A stretch of DNA of 33,216 nucleotides from positions 1 to 33,216 of IMG/VR virus record IMGVR_UViG_3300028840_001872; one strand, written 5' to 3'. Numbering within the stretch: position 1 is the stretch's first letter; each line of letters begins with the position of its first letter. The position numbers and the translations under genes are program-made. The DNA comes from a virus. The notes below the pieces were generated by a model. That model was not told where the DNA came from. It did no database searches and saw nothing but the letters and a program-made list of their open reading frames with translations. Of this stretch, positions 21,544-30,243 are shown in pieces.

Positions 21544-21846
21544 TCACTTCCCGATGAAGTGTTTGGCAACTTCGATGAGCACCGTAGCCAAAGCTGTAAC
21601 CACCGCAACCACTCCAGCGATCTTCCCCGAGAGTCCCGCAAGAGACTTCTCAACCGCTCCCATCTGTTTTGCATTCTCCCCTACCAGCGTGAACAACTTG
21701 GTGATGTCCTCCTCGTTTCGTTCTGTCTTTGATTCTTGCACGGCAACTCGCTCCCCGAGATCGCGTTCCATCTCGTTGATACGTATTCCGAAGCAATTCA
21801 CCTCTCCGTGAGAGGCGTATTCCGGGTGACTATGTTGTTCCGTCAT
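21544..21846 (-). CDS. XhlA-like holin-associated membrane protein, 100 aa
   Basis: The first 70 residues form a charged helix with coiled-coil pattern (R-I-N-E-M-E-R-D-L-G-E-R-V, E-R-N-E-E-D-I-T-K-L-F). Then one hydrophobic segment follows, I-A-G-V-V-A-V-V-T-A-L-A-T-V-L-I, with a short basic end. This is the layout of XhlA/hemolysin-type proteins that pair with phage endolysins. The ATG at 21846 is used; a GTG one codon earlier is equally near the weak ribosome site. It lies directly before the endolysin gene. Confidence 0.65.
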   Translation of the reverse strand: MTEQHSHPEYASHGEVNCFGIRINEMERDLGERVAVQESKTERNEEDITKLFTLVGENAKQMGAVEKSLAGLSGKIAGVVAVVTALATVLIEVAKHFIGK

Positions 21847-21853
21847 CACGTGC

Positions 21854-22606
21854 CTAGCTGTTCAGATCGTACAGGAATGAAGCCCCCACGTAGTGAAAGT
21901 CACCCGTGGACTTCAGAGGGAACACCGTTGATGCCGGGAGATCGTCGAAGTTCTCCGACAACAACTCTGCTCCCGAGAACATCACCACGTTTCGGACCGA
22001 AGCGGAGATCGTTGCTCGCATTGCCGCCGCGTACAACTTGATCGGCATATCCGATTGCTCCGGCGTTTCACTCGTGTCATACAGTATCCCCATCGCCGGA
22101 ACGACTCCCGAAGGCTGAGCCGCTTGATACGCTGGGCGGAACGCCGTCGGGAGCTCCCACGCCACCCAGTTGTAGGCGGATACGTCGGCCGGAATCCTCA
22201 TATGTACGGATACAACGGCCAGGTGCGGTGTTGCTAGTTTCTGTAGATGGGCGTGGAATCCTCCCGCGAGTGTCAACGCTCCGACGTTGGTCCAGAAGCT
22301 CTGCCCACTCACCGAGGTGTAATGAGTTGCGTCCGGGACTTTGGCGACGATCGCCGCATCCCGCGCCGTGGCCTCATCGGATACCTTCTTGTTGATCGCG
22401 GTGTTGAGCTGAATCATCTCCGAGATTCCCTCAGACGCAGCATTCAGGCTGTAGCCTTCCGCCGTGATGACGTTGGCGATCTCCTCCTGGAGTGCATTCA
22501 TCGAGTCATACGTCACCTGGGTCGCATCGTAGGTCCCTGGGCTCTCCTGACGAAAGATGTTCTTGCCGCTCTCGGTCCCGTAGCTATCTCCGATTGTCCT
22601 GTGCAT
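21854..22606 (-). CDS. Tail fibre-like protein, 250 aa
   Basis: It follows the YmfQ-type genes in the place of Mu gene 49 and carries an N-terminal segment with helices typical of fibre or fibre-attachment proteins (T-Y-D-S-M-N-A-L-Q-E-E-I-A-N-V, L-N-T-A-I-N-K-K-V). The rest is beta-rich with many small residues and no catalytic motif. It may bind the host surface or join a longer fibre to the baseplate. It is short for a full receptor-binding fibre. The start follows GAGGGGGACGCA. Confidence 0.65.
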   Translation of the reverse strand: MHRTIGDSYGTESGKNIFRQESPGTYDATQVTYDSMNALQEEIANVITAEGYSLNAASEGISEMIQLNTAINKKVSDEATARDAAIVAKVPDATHYTSVSGQSFWTNVGALTLAGGFHAHLQKLATPHLAVVSVHMRIPADVSAYNWVAWELPTAFRPAYQAAQPSGVVPAMGILYDTSETPEQSDMPIKLYAAAMRATISASVRNVVMFSGAELLSENFDDLPASTVFPLKSTGDFHYVGASFLYDLNS

Positions 22607-22617
22607 TGCGTCCCCCT

Positions 22618-23154
22618 CTATGGTGCCGGGAAGATATTGAACTCAACGACTGTATGGGCAGGTTTCAACTTGTTGAACAGACACTGAATGGTCTCGATAT
22701 TCGGCTGATCGTCCCGGATATCGACGATCCAAACGCTCAACCGCGCCACGCTCCATACGCGCCCCGCCGGATTGCTCGCTGGGGTGAACGGTCCCACGCG
22801 CGTCTCCTCAATGTCCACAGGGCCGTTCGCGCGGAACGGCGTTCCAATCTCCCCCCCGTAGCGGATTGCGATCGTGGCTCCGAGGGAATAGGCGAGATCG
22901 ATGAAGAACTGTTCAGTGAGTCCGGCGTAGTTGGCGGTGTACTTCGCGTGAACTGCGTCTTGGCGTTCCTTGAGCGTCTGGTCCGGAGGGAAACAGTCCT
23001 CAGGGAGCCCCAGATCCTCCTCCCACTCCGGCAACAGCTCCTCGGAGAGTCCGGGGATGGCGTTGTTGAGTACCTTCACCACGTCGGTTTCTAGCCGTTT
23101 CAATTCCCCGGCGAAACACGACAACAGGAGCCCCAGTGTGCTGTTACTCGCCAT
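22618..23154 (-). CDS. YmfQ/gp48-type baseplate protein, main part, 178 aa
   Basis: The segment L-S-C-F-A-G-E-L-K-R-L-E-T-D, then L-L-P-E-W-E-E-D-L-G-L-P-E-D-C, is the hallmark of DUF2313/YmfQ (Mu gp48), which links baseplate J proteins to the fibre. The usual first motif of this family (Y-L-x2-L-x2-L-L-P-x-G-x2-W) is missing here but is present at the end of the preceding short frame, which overlaps by 11 bases. The ATG at 23154 has GGAGAG a little far upstream. The gene order (J, YmfQ, fibre) agrees. Confidence 0.8.
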   Translation of the reverse strand: MASNSTLGLLLSCFAGELKRLETDVVKVLNNAIPGLSEELLPEWEEDLGLPEDCFPPDQTLKERQDAVHAKYTANYAGLTEQFFIDLAYSLGATIAIRYGGEIGTPFRANGPVDIEETRVGPFTPASNPAGRVWSVARLSVWIVDIRDDQPNIETIQCLFNKLKPAHTVVEFNIFPAP

Positions 23155-23368
23155 AGTCGCTCGGCTCTCCGATCGGGAACCGCCAGATGTGTCCGAAGGG
23201 CAACAGCTTCCGAAGCATCTTCAAGTAGTCGAACAGCTGGAACCGCTGTATGGCCTTGAGATGATCGTAGTTGTTCCCCTGACCGGACGCGGGAGCGAAC
23301 GGAGAATACAAACTCTCCCAGACAAAGTCCGCTTCCCAAATGTCTACACTCGTGAACGTTCCTATCAT
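23144..23368 (-). CDS. N-terminal piece of the split YmfQ gene, 74 aa
   Basis: The end of this frame, F-D-Y-L-K-M-L-R-K-L-L-P-F-G-H-I-W-R-F-P, is the opening motif of YmfQ proteins, whose remaining motifs lie in the next frame. The two pieces overlap at 23144-23154 in different frames. No Shine-Dalgarno site is seen before the ATG at 23368, which follows the J-gene stop by two bases. It may be a separate coupled subunit, the result of a frameshift mutation or a sequencing error. The first 45 residues have no match I recognise. Confidence 0.6.
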   Translation of the reverse strand: MIGTFTSVDIWEADFVWESLYSPFAPASGQGNNYDHLKAIQRFQLFDYLKMLRKLLPFGHIWRFPIGEPSDYGE

Positions 23369-23370
23369 AT

Positions 23371-24423
23371 CTACAGACTCAGGAAAGTGAGATCATCCAA
23401 TACGCCGTATTCAAAATCCTCGAACACGATATCGCTGTTCACCGGCCGCGATCCACCATCGACCGTTATGATATAGATCACGTAGTTGTCTACACCACTT
23501 GTACTGATCGCGTTCCGAACGGCGCTGATGAGAATATTCTCGCCAGGGGCCGCCACTTCCTCAAACAGCTGAGTAAGGTTCGCAGTGATAGCATCGCGGA
23601 ACGCCTGGGTGTTCGGGGTGATACCGATCTGGAAGTCCACATCCAAATCGTCTGTGCCTTGTACCGTGAGATCGGTAGTCACCGGCATCCGCGCTTCCAG
23701 ATACTCCTGTACTGTAGCGATCGCGGCGGTTCCCTTATACACTACGGTGACCTGTCCGGGACCGGGGAACGCCGGGAAACACCACGCGTTGTCCACGCCG
23801 GAAACCTCCTTGGCCCAACGGACGAAGTCAGCCGCCGTCCCTCCGGCCGGGGGAGTCTGGATGCGGAGGAGGATACGTGCGCGGTAATCATCGTCAGATT
23901 CCTCATCCTCCCCTCCCTGGAACAACGTGGTGATGTTTACCGAGTCTACCCCAACGATCGGCTCCACGAGATCTACCGTCTGTCCGGGAGAGGCGTTCCC
24001 AGAGGTTCCCGCCTCCACTGCGATTCCGTCCACCTCAACGAAACCGCCGGAGATCGTCCCTTCCTCGGTGGTTTCGTATTCAATCCCATCCTCCCGGATC
24101 ACACGCGTTCCCTCGGGGATCACCGTAGAGTCGTCGCCATCGAACGTGAGCGTGCCCTCCGCGAATGACGCCGCTTTGCGCGTCACCCCGAACATCAGAC
24201 CGATCCGATTCAGATAGGTGAGCTCCGCTGTCGTGGCGAACAGCTGCTCCGACAGATACTCAAGATATCCGTACAGAATGTGGACTGCTCCAGCGAACAC
24301 CCGAGCCAGAACGCGGAGAATCCCCCGCCGCAACAGCGAGATGTTCCCCGTTAACCGGCTCTCCATATCGGATTCAATCCTGGAGACAATCGTATCAATG
24401 GTTGGTCGTTCGTAAGCCATCAT
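23371..24423 (-). CDS. Baseplate J-like protein (Mu gp47), 350 aa
   Basis: Family features: an N-terminal helical part with R-I-E-S-D-M-E-S-R, the block G-N-A-S-P-G-Q-T-V-D-L-V, and E-S-D-D-D-Y-R-A-R-I-L-L-R-I-Q-T-P-P-A-G-G-T-A-A-D-F-V-R-W-A, the strongest J signature. Its length fits Mu gp47. It forms the wedge part of the baseplate. The start, ATG-ATG with AAGGAG before it, overlaps the gp46-like stop. Confidence 0.95.
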   Translation of the reverse strand: MMAYERPTIDTIVSRIESDMESRLTGNISLLRRGILRVLARVFAGAVHILYGYLEYLSEQLFATTAELTYLNRIGLMFGVTRKAASFAEGTLTFDGDDSTVIPEGTRVIREDGIEYETTEEGTISGGFVEVDGIAVEAGTSGNASPGQTVDLVEPIVGVDSVNITTLFQGGEDEESDDDYRARILLRIQTPPAGGTAADFVRWAKEVSGVDNAWCFPAFPGPGQVTVVYKGTAAIATVQEYLEARMPVTTDLTVQGTDDLDVDFQIGITPNTQAFRDAITANLTQLFEEVAAPGENILISAVRNAISTSGVDNYVIYIITVDGGSRPVNSDIVFEDFEYGVLDDLTFLSL

Positions 24424-24908
24424 CCGCTCCTTGCCGCCTGTTCCACCCAGTTGTAGTAGTAGGTGTAGAACTCCGGACGATCGATCTCCGGACGTACAAC
24501 CTCGATCGCTATCCGAATAGTATCACGACTGTAACGAGTCGCCGTGACGTTGATCTCACTCGCCGCTCCGTCATCAATCATCCATTGAAGCGCTTCCTTC
24601 ACGTATTGCTGAGCTCTGGGGAGGAGCCGCGCAGGCACGATCTTCTCTCTCCCGAGGAGCCACAGCTTGGAGCCGTGGGGCTCCGCGCCTTCCAGCGAAT
24701 CCGCCCACCAACCCTCTCGTGAGCTGTCCTGATCCGGGAGCGCATCGCCTTCCTCTGCTCTCCGATTGCTGAACAACGAGACAATCACCGCTGTCTCTAG
24801 CCCCGGATCGCGCTCCAGATCATGATCCTTCTCCACCAAGTCGCCGTAACCCACTTGGGCGTCAAAGACCATTCTGATGTCGCCGTTCGTTTGATAGCCT
24901 GTCGCCAT
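24420..24908 (-). CDS. Baseplate protein gp46 family, 162 aa
   Basis: It contains the family pattern L-E-R-D-P-G-L-E-T-A-V-I-V-S-L-F-S-N-R-R-A, then R-E-G-W-W-A-D and G-S-K-L-W-L-L, known from Mu gp46-like (GP46) proteins, wedge components similar in role to T4 gp25. It lies between spike and J genes as expected. The ATG at 24908 has GGCGGAG just upstream. Confidence 0.9.
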   Translation of the reverse strand: MATGYQTNGDIRMVFDAQVGYGDLVEKDHDLERDPGLETAVIVSLFSNRRAEEGDALPDQDSSREGWWADSLEGAEPHGSKLWLLGREKIVPARLLPRAQQYVKEALQWMIDDGAASEINVTATRYSRDTIRIAIEVVRPEIDRPEFYTYYYNWVEQAARSG

Positions 24909-24909
24909 C

Positions 24910-25542
24910 TTACTCCGCCTGTGTCTTTGACGTCTTGTGCGTGTCGGTCAATCCGTCTCCGAGGAGCCCCGTGGGAGGTACGGCGGGAAATGATCCCGTA
25001 TCCAACGCGCCGGTCCCCGTAGATGATGCCGGCTTCCCCGTCGATCCCACGGTCGGTGTACCAACTCCGGATACCGCGTTGTAGTTGTGTACGTGATTAT
25101 TGAAGAGGCTCTGGAACTCCTCGTTGATGAGCTTCTTTACGGTGGAACCTATCTTGATATTGTCTCCGGAGGCGTACATTTCGATATCACCGTTGGACTT
25201 GAATACGATCTTGTTGCTAACATCGCGCCACACGGCGACCTCTCCGGCCGCGAGTCCTGTGGGTCTTCGGGAGCTCGCACCGACCTGGACGGCGATCGCG
25301 TGTTCCAGATCTCCATTCAACGCCAACACTATCACTTCGTCGCCGTTCTGAGGAACGGAGGTGAGCCCCATCGGCTGTAACCGCTCCAGACGGTCCAGGG
25401 TTTCTCCGTCCCCAGTTACAACCTTCAACACTTGCATCGCACCGGAGTCATCCACCGTATCCACGCTCCCCTTCGTGGCCATTGAGTTGAGGAGAGCTCG
25501 GATCGGTGCAAGCAAGCGGTTGATTTGATCTATCAGCGTCAT
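24910..25542 (-). CDS. Baseplate spike protein (Mu gp45/gpV type), 210 aa
   Basis: The OB-fold region shows G-L-T-S-V-P-Q-N-G-D-E-V-I-V-L-A-L-N-G, and near the C-terminus N-N-H-V-H-N-Y, an H-x-H pattern that can hold metal in spike tips. After that comes a G/T/P/S-rich end. The protein would form the central membrane-piercing spike. The ATG at 25542 is chosen because it overlaps the hub stop in ATGA; a start four codons earlier is possible. Confidence 0.9.
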   Translation of the reverse strand: MTLIDQINRLLAPIRALLNSMATKGSVDTVDDSGAMQVLKVVTGDGETLDRLERLQPMGLTSVPQNGDEVIVLALNGDLEHAIAVQVGASSRRPTGLAAGEVAVWRDVSNKIVFKSNGDIEMYASGDNIKIGSTVKKLINEEFQSLFNNHVHNYNAVSGVGTPTVGSTGKPASSTGTGALDTGSFPAVPPTGLLGDGLTDTHKTSKTQAE

Positions 25543-26597
25543 CTCACCATCCATCCCAAGTTTCGGACCTTCTTGATCGTCCGAGGCGGTTCATCCACGT
25601 ATGCATCCGGCCGCGTGAGCTCCATCGAAGTGATAGAGCCATCCTGATCGTTCTGCCGGTATTCAATCGCGGAGATCAACATTGGTCCCGCCAACAAGAG
25701 CTCCGGCACGTCCACATCAGCTAGCAAGTTCACTTCCCACAGATCGCCGGTTGATTGACGGAATCCGCTCACCTCCACCGTGGCTTTGAAGGACTTCGCT
25801 GCGCGGATTAGCGCTTCCCATCGCGCTTGGTTCTGGGCGTCCTTCACCGTAACAATTCCCTGACCCTTGATATACTTCGGCCGATACCGGATCACTTCAT
25901 CATCATCGGCTTCGCCCTTGATACTGATAGTAGTCGCGCCCCATCCACTTCCTACCGTCCGGCTCTGCCCCTTCACGGTGTAGCGAGAAAACCGATCCGT
26001 ATAATCATAGCCCCCGGAGGCGCTGAGGATATTCCCACGGCTTCCGAGTACCAGACGATCTCCGGCCGAAGTATTACCGGTGTTTGTGATGACGAGATTG
26101 CCCACCCGCCCCGTCAACAGCAACACGTGTCGCTTCCGCGCCGCGCGGGACAGCGCCTCAAACACCGTCTCTCCAATCTCAGCACTGAAGGTTTCGAACG
26201 CCGGACCGGGATCCACCTCAGAGACTACATTGATCCCGAACGGATCGACCATTGACTGAGCGAGACGTAACAACGTCAAGTTGGTCCATCGTCCCGCCGT
26301 CCCGCAATCTACTAGGTCCGCCGTCTTGTCCCGGCCGGACACGGTGATCTCGTGACTGTCTTTGGTGATAGAGGGATTCACACTGTCCACGTACCCCTCC
26401 AGTATTGTATCCCTTCCTATCAGAACGCGACAGAAGCGCCCTGGATAGATCGTCCAGGCCTCCGCATTCAGCGCCCAGCGATCGACCGTGGTCATAGTGA
26501 AGCGGCCGGTCAACGCCTCCATCGAGCGTTGTACAGTAACGGACTTCCAACCACTGTAGTCCGTCCCGTCCACTTGTATCTTGATCGCGTCATACAT
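25539..26597 (-). CDS. Baseplate hub protein (Mu gp44, late control D type), 352 aa
   Basis: The opening strand pattern (I-K-I-Q-V-D-G-T-D-Y-S-G-W-K-S-V-T-V), then L-E-G-Y-V-D-S-V and V-S-G-R-D-K-T-A-D-L-V-D-C, marks the gpD/gp44 hub family. It forms the hub on which the spike sits. Its start overlaps the end of the gp43-like gene by eight bases and has only a weak ribosome site, so translation is probably coupled. Confidence 0.92.
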   Translation of the reverse strand: MYDAIKIQVDGTDYSGWKSVTVQRSMEALTGRFTMTTVDRWALNAEAWTIYPGRFCRVLIGRDTILEGYVDSVNPSITKDSHEITVSGRDKTADLVDCGTAGRWTNLTLLRLAQSMVDPFGINVVSEVDPGPAFETFSAEIGETVFEALSRAARKRHVLLLTGRVGNLVITNTGNTSAGDRLVLGSRGNILSASGGYDYTDRFSRYTVKGQSRTVGSGWGATTISIKGEADDDEVIRYRPKYIKGQGIVTVKDAQNQARWEALIRAAKSFKATVEVSGFRQSTGDLWEVNLLADVDVPELLLAGPMLISAIEYRQNDQDGSITSMELTRPDAYVDEPPRTIKKVRNLGWMVR

Positions 26598-27774
26598 TGA
26601 TCAGTACCTGTATTGGCCGAAGCCCATCCACGAATCCCGGATGGTCGATTCCGTTGCGGCGGAGTATGTCTTGTTCTTGATCGATCGTTCCGTAGAGATT
26701 GTTGGACAACACGAGCGCTGGGAGAGAGTCGGGCAACGTCACCTCACTCAACCGGCTGAGTCGGTCCTCCCGCGATTCAATATCATTACGGATCGCCGCG
26801 CGTATATCCTGGAACCCCTCCAGGAGTTCCGTGTCGTCGATCCCGGAATCCTCGATCGCGTCGATCTTGTCATAAACGAATTGGGCAGCTTCCAGGAGCT
26901 CCTCAAGGCTATCAAACTCTACCTCCGGGATCAACCCTCCCGCCGTCACTACCGCCGCGTTGATGAGTAAGTCATTGTAGGCTTTCACTGGGCTGGTATC
27001 GTCGGTGGGTTCTTCCTCGGTACCGTCAAACAGAAGCCTCATCTCATCAAACATCTGCTTCGCGGTATCCGAGGTGACGCGCACTTCACCCTCAAACGGG
27101 AATGTCCCGAAGGTCAACACGCTCAACGTCTCTGTCGCCAAATCGACCGCGCTGTTGATCAGCGCATTCACATCTTCCCCGATCCCTAGTATCTCACGTT
27201 GGAAAGACGCCACGTTGGCAACGGAGCGCCGCGCCGTCGCTACCAGCGCCGTTCCCTGATCGATCGCGGAGACGAGCTTGTTGACTTCTGCGAGAGGTTT
27301 GTTGACGAGCGTGTAGGCACGGAGGAATGCATCATTCACCGCCGCCAGTGCACTCTTTTTCTTCGCATCAGCGAGAGACTTGGGATTGGCGACGGCGGAA
27401 GGCTCCAACTCCTCTCCCGCCTCCGTGAATTCCAAGTCCATCCGCGTGATCCCGAGCTCATCCGTTGTATCCGATACTCTACACCGCGAACAGACCACGA
27501 ACAGCTGACCGTAGTAGGGGTGGACCAGGAGCCCCGGCCCGTGTGCTTCTACGGCACGCAGAAACGTGTCTTTTTGCTCATAGAAGTCCTCCCCCAGCAG
27601 ATAGCCGTCGATAGCGTAGACCCGTGGCCTACGGCCCAGATCCTCAGCCTCCGGAACATCACGATTAGGGAAGGTATGAATCTGGGTGCGACGGCCGAAC
27701 TCCGTTGCGGCGCGTTTCACGTAGAACGGAACGCCCCGGAAACTTGCCTGTTGGTATTCGTCGCGCCAGCCCAT
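26590..27774 (-). CDS. DNA circulation/N-type tail protein (Mu gp43), 394 aa
   Basis: The N-terminal domain matches DNA_circ_N: A-S-F-R-G-V-P-F-Y-V, G-R-R-T-Q-I-H-T-F-P-N-R-D-V-P-E-A-E-D-L-G-R, and G-L-L-V-H-P-Y-Y-G. The middle is mainly helical and acidic, and the C-terminus ends P-I-Q-V-L-I-N-V. In Mu-like phages this protein joins the hub and tail tube near the tape measure. The start follows GGAGGTTGACCGA. Confidence 0.92.
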   Translation of the reverse strand: MGWRDEYQQASFRGVPFYVKRAATEFGRRTQIHTFPNRDVPEAEDLGRRPRVYAIDGYLLGEDFYEQKDTFLRAVEAHGPGLLVHPYYGQLFVVCSRCRVSDTTDELGITRMDLEFTEAGEELEPSAVANPKSLADAKKKSALAAVNDAFLRAYTLVNKPLAEVNKLVSAIDQGTALVATARRSVANVASFQREILGIGEDVNALINSAVDLATETLSVLTFGTFPFEGEVRVTSDTAKQMFDEMRLLFDGTEEEPTDDTSPVKAYNDLLINAAVVTAGGLIPEVEFDSLEELLEAAQFVYDKIDAIEDSGIDDTELLEGFQDIRAAIRNDIESREDRLSRLSEVTLPDSLPALVLSNNLYGTIDQEQDILRRNGIDHPGFVDGLRPIQVLINV

Positions 27775-27778
27775 TCGG

Positions 27779-29437
27779 TCAACCTCCGGCCGGTAACAGG
27801 CCCAACTCTGTCATCAAATTCACGTTGCCGCCGCTTATGATCTCCGGCCGCATCCCCTCGGGAGCGTTCCGGAAGTTCACATCCACCTGGGTCTTGGAGG
27901 TACCTTCGGCTGCGGATCTCTCCGCCATCACCTGCTCCACGCTCAATCCCCGAGCTCTCGCAGTTACCGCCGCCGCGCTCTGCTCTGCTTCTGAAGGTCC
28001 GACCCGTCCGCCGAATATCACCTTCAGTGTATCCTTGAACAACTTGAAATCCGTGAACATATCGCGGAGATTTTCCCAATGCTCCACCACGAGCCGAATC
28101 ACGTTGGCCCAGATGAGGAACGCTGCGATGATGAGACCCACCGGACTCAATACCATACTCTTCAGCGCCACTCCAACTTTCCCGAGAACCCCGAGAAGGA
28201 ACTTACTGCCGAGGAGCTTGGTGATGAGGCTGATCCCGATCGCTATCTGGCCGAGCGCCATGAGCAACGGACCGATCGCCGCCACTACCGCGATCGCAAT
28301 CACTCCCATCCTCAACAACGCTGGGTTGGACTCGGAGATACGCCGGAAAACGTCCGCCAGCTTGGTGACGAGATTCGTCATGAACTCTAGGATTCCGCTA
28401 TCAGCGATTGCGATCGCCATCTCCTGGAGAGCGCTGATCATCTTCCGGAGCGCTCCGTTGAACCCCTCCATCTGTATCTTTGCGACACGCTCCGCGATCC
28501 CTCCGCTGTTCTTCACAAGCTCCGTCATTGAGCGGAGCTTCGCAGAACCCTGTCCCACGAGTCCCGCGATACCTGGACCAGCACGCTGCCCGAAGATAGC
28601 GAGCATATCCGCCGCACCGGCCCCGGACCTCTCCAACGCCTCCACGACCGCGACCAATGACTTGACGTTACCTTTGGAATCGAGAATATCCTCACGGCGG
28701 ATTCCGAGCCGATTGAGAACAGCTACCGCTTCACGAGCAGGGTTGGCGATCTTGGATAGTGTACCCCTGAGCGCCGTCCCCGCCATCGAGCCCTTCAATC
28801 CCACGTTCCCGAGGATCCCCATCGCAGCGGAAACCTCCTCCACTGGGATGGACATAGAGCGTGCGATAGTCGCAACGTATTTCATCCCTTCCCCAAGGTC
28901 CTCCAACGTGGTGTTGGTGTTCGTGAAGGTAGCTACCAACACATCGTTGACGTCCCCGAGTTTCCCGGCTTCCAATCCGAAGCCCCGGAGGATACTGGCG
29001 GCGATATCTGACGCTTGGGCGAGATCCATCTGACCGGCGGCAGCCAACTGGAGCGTTCCAGGCATTGCGCCTAGTATCTCGTTGGTCTTGAAACCCGCCA
29101 ACGCCAGATTTCCCATTGAGTCCGCCGCCTGAGAGGCGGTGTACTGGGTGGTGGCACCTAGCTGTCGTGCTTGTCCGGTGAGCTGCTCAAGTTGTTCGCC
29201 GGAAGCGCCGGTGATCGCGCGAACGCGATTCATCGACATCTGGAAGTCCCCGGCCGTCTTCATCATTCCGATCCCGAGCGCAACCGCCGGGAGCGTCAGC
29301 CCCAGAGTCATCGAGCGCCCCGCACGCTTCAAGCTCTGACCCATGGAACCAATACGCTTGGACGTGGTGTTCATCACTTTCGTGAATTCATCCACGCCCT
29401 GTATCGGAATACGAATTGCCGGGAGTCTGAAAGCCAT
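27779..29437 (-). CDS. Tail tape measure protein, 552 aa
   Basis: It has the TP901-type core: S-M-N-R-V-R-A-I-T-G-A, L-G-A-T-T-Q-Y-T-A-S-Q-A-A-D-S-M-G-N-L-A-L-A-G-F, and later K-G-S-M-A-G-T-A-L-R-G. Hydrophobic stretches in the second half (A-I-A-V-V-A-A-I-G-P-L-L-M-A-L, L-I-I-A-A-F-L-I-W-A) may pass through the host membrane at injection. It sets tail length and is fairly short. The ATG at 29437 follows AGAGGAAGTG and overlaps the stop of the frameshift product (TGATG). Confidence 0.92.
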   Translation of the reverse strand: MAFRLPAIRIPIQGVDEFTKVMNTTSKRIGSMGQSLKRAGRSMTLGLTLPAVALGIGMMKTAGDFQMSMNRVRAITGASGEQLEQLTGQARQLGATTQYTASQAADSMGNLALAGFKTNEILGAMPGTLQLAAAGQMDLAQASDIAASILRGFGLEAGKLGDVNDVLVATFTNTNTTLEDLGEGMKYVATIARSMSIPVEEVSAAMGILGNVGLKGSMAGTALRGTLSKIANPAREAVAVLNRLGIRREDILDSKGNVKSLVAVVEALERSGAGAADMLAIFGQRAGPGIAGLVGQGSAKLRSMTELVKNSGGIAERVAKIQMEGFNGALRKMISALQEMAIAIADSGILEFMTNLVTKLADVFRRISESNPALLRMGVIAIAVVAAIGPLLMALGQIAIGISLITKLLGSKFLLGVLGKVGVALKSMVLSPVGLIIAAFLIWANVIRLVVEHWENLRDMFTDFKLFKDTLKVIFGGRVGPSEAEQSAAAVTARARGLSVEQVMAERSAAEGTSKTQVDVNFRNAPEGMRPEIISGGNVNLMTELGLLPAGG

Positions 29438-29589
29438 CACTTCCTCTTGAGCGCCTTAGTGATCCAGCTGATTCCCTCCACCCAGTACCTCAATTCCTCT
29501 CCATCCATCGCCAATATCGCCTCGGGAGGGAAATGGAACGTGTACGCTATTGCGTAGGTTGCTCCTCTCCAGTCCTCGGGGAAGTCCCG
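29437..29589 (-). CDS. Frameshift extension of the tail assembly chaperone (gpE' type)
   Basis: This 50-codon frame has no start of its own. It is reached from the chaperone gene by a -1 shift at the slippery site TTTTTTC (29595-29589). Its sequence, R-D-F-P-E-D-W-R-G, A-Y-T-F-H-F-P-P-E-A-I-L-A-M-D and E-L-R-Y-W-V-E-G, is the gpE'/GpE-type tail. The fused product would be 132 residues and its stop overlaps the tape measure start. Such fusions chaperone the tape measure in many phages. Confidence 0.8.
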   Translation of the reverse strand, partial: RDFPEDWRGATYAIAYTFHFPPEAILAMDGEELRYWVEGISWITKALKRK

Positions 29590-29834
29590 AAAAAACCGTT
29601 GATGACCTCCGAAGCCGCCATCATATCCTCCACGTCCAACTCGTTGACCACCGAGGGAGGGATGGCGAACAGCCGACTGATCATCGTCAACATATCATCG
29701 AACTTGATCTCTGTTGACTTGATCCCCCGGAAGTCCTTTGCTTGGAGTCGCCGCTCAGCCACAAGCTCCTTGATCTCCTCGGAGCCGTGACTGACGGGAT
29801 GCTTGAGTGTTACCACTGCTACGCGCTCGGCCAT
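29547..29834 (-). CDS. Tail assembly chaperone (Mu gp41/E type), 95 aa
   Basis: The sequence V-V-T-L-K-H-P-V near the start, a helical middle (L-T-M-I-S-R-L-F) and position between tube and tape measure fit the E/gp41 tail assembly chaperone group. The start has AAGGAGG just before it. Codons 81-82 (TTT TTC) form the slippery site, so a share of ribosomes would make the longer fusion. The unshifted end (G-T-S-P-R-T-G-E-E-Q-P-T-Q) is polar and probably disordered. Confidence 0.88.
   Translation of the reverse strand: MAERVAVVTLKHPVSHGSEEIKELVAERRLQAKDFRGIKSTEIKFDDMLTMISRLFAIPPSVVNELDVEDMMAASEVINGFFGTSPRTGEEQPTQ
29589..29595 (-). promoter_or_regulatory. Programmed -1 frameshift site TTTTTTC
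   Basis: On the minus strand the heptamer T-TTT-TTC is in the correct frame (X XXY YYZ) in the chaperone gene. The -1 frame continues into a recognisable gpE' part. Both facts together make a programmed shift likely, as established for tail assembly genes of many phages. Confidence 0.8.
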
Positions 29835-29874
29835 ATGCTGCCTCCTTTGTCTGAGCTATGGCGCTGGGTAGGGA

Positions 29875-30243
29875 TTAAGCCGGGACCTCCTCCCCGCTCA
29901 TCCCCTCAAACCGGACCTGGATGTTGGCCTCCTCGGTCTGGACATTCCCCTCCGCCGCATACCACGCATCGCGGAGGATGAAGACCTTTCCGTTGGCCAG
30001 CTCCAGTGTGATGGTTTCGTCTTTGAGCTGGGTGAAAGCTGCGAGATCGAGATCGCTTGCGTCGGTGATCTCTCCCTCGATGTAGGGAACCTGGGGCAGC
30101 TCCTTGTAACCGTGGACGCGATCCGCTCCCACGATCGCGTCACGCTTCGGAGAGCCGATGTTGTACGTGAAGTTTCCCTTGGCATCGTACTGCGTGCCGC
30201 TGACCTTCACGAACAGGGTGCCAGAACGTCTGTTGTTGGGCAT
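29875..30243 (-). CDS. Tail tube protein (Mu gp40), 122 aa
   Basis: It lies directly after the sheath gene, as in Mu. The family features are G-T-L-F-V-K-V-S-G near the start, then Y-K-E-L-P-Q-V-P-Y-I-E-G-E-I-T-D, T-I-T-L-E-L-A-N-G-K and L-R-D-A-W-Y-A-A. The protein polymerises into the inner tail tube. The start follows GAGGAGAGGCACA. Confidence 0.92.
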   Translation of the reverse strand: MPNNRRSGTLFVKVSGTQYDAKGNFTYNIGSPKRDAIVGADRVHGYKELPQVPYIEGEITDASDLDLAAFTQLKDETITLELANGKVFILRDAWYAAEGNVQTEEANIQVRFEGMSGEEVPA

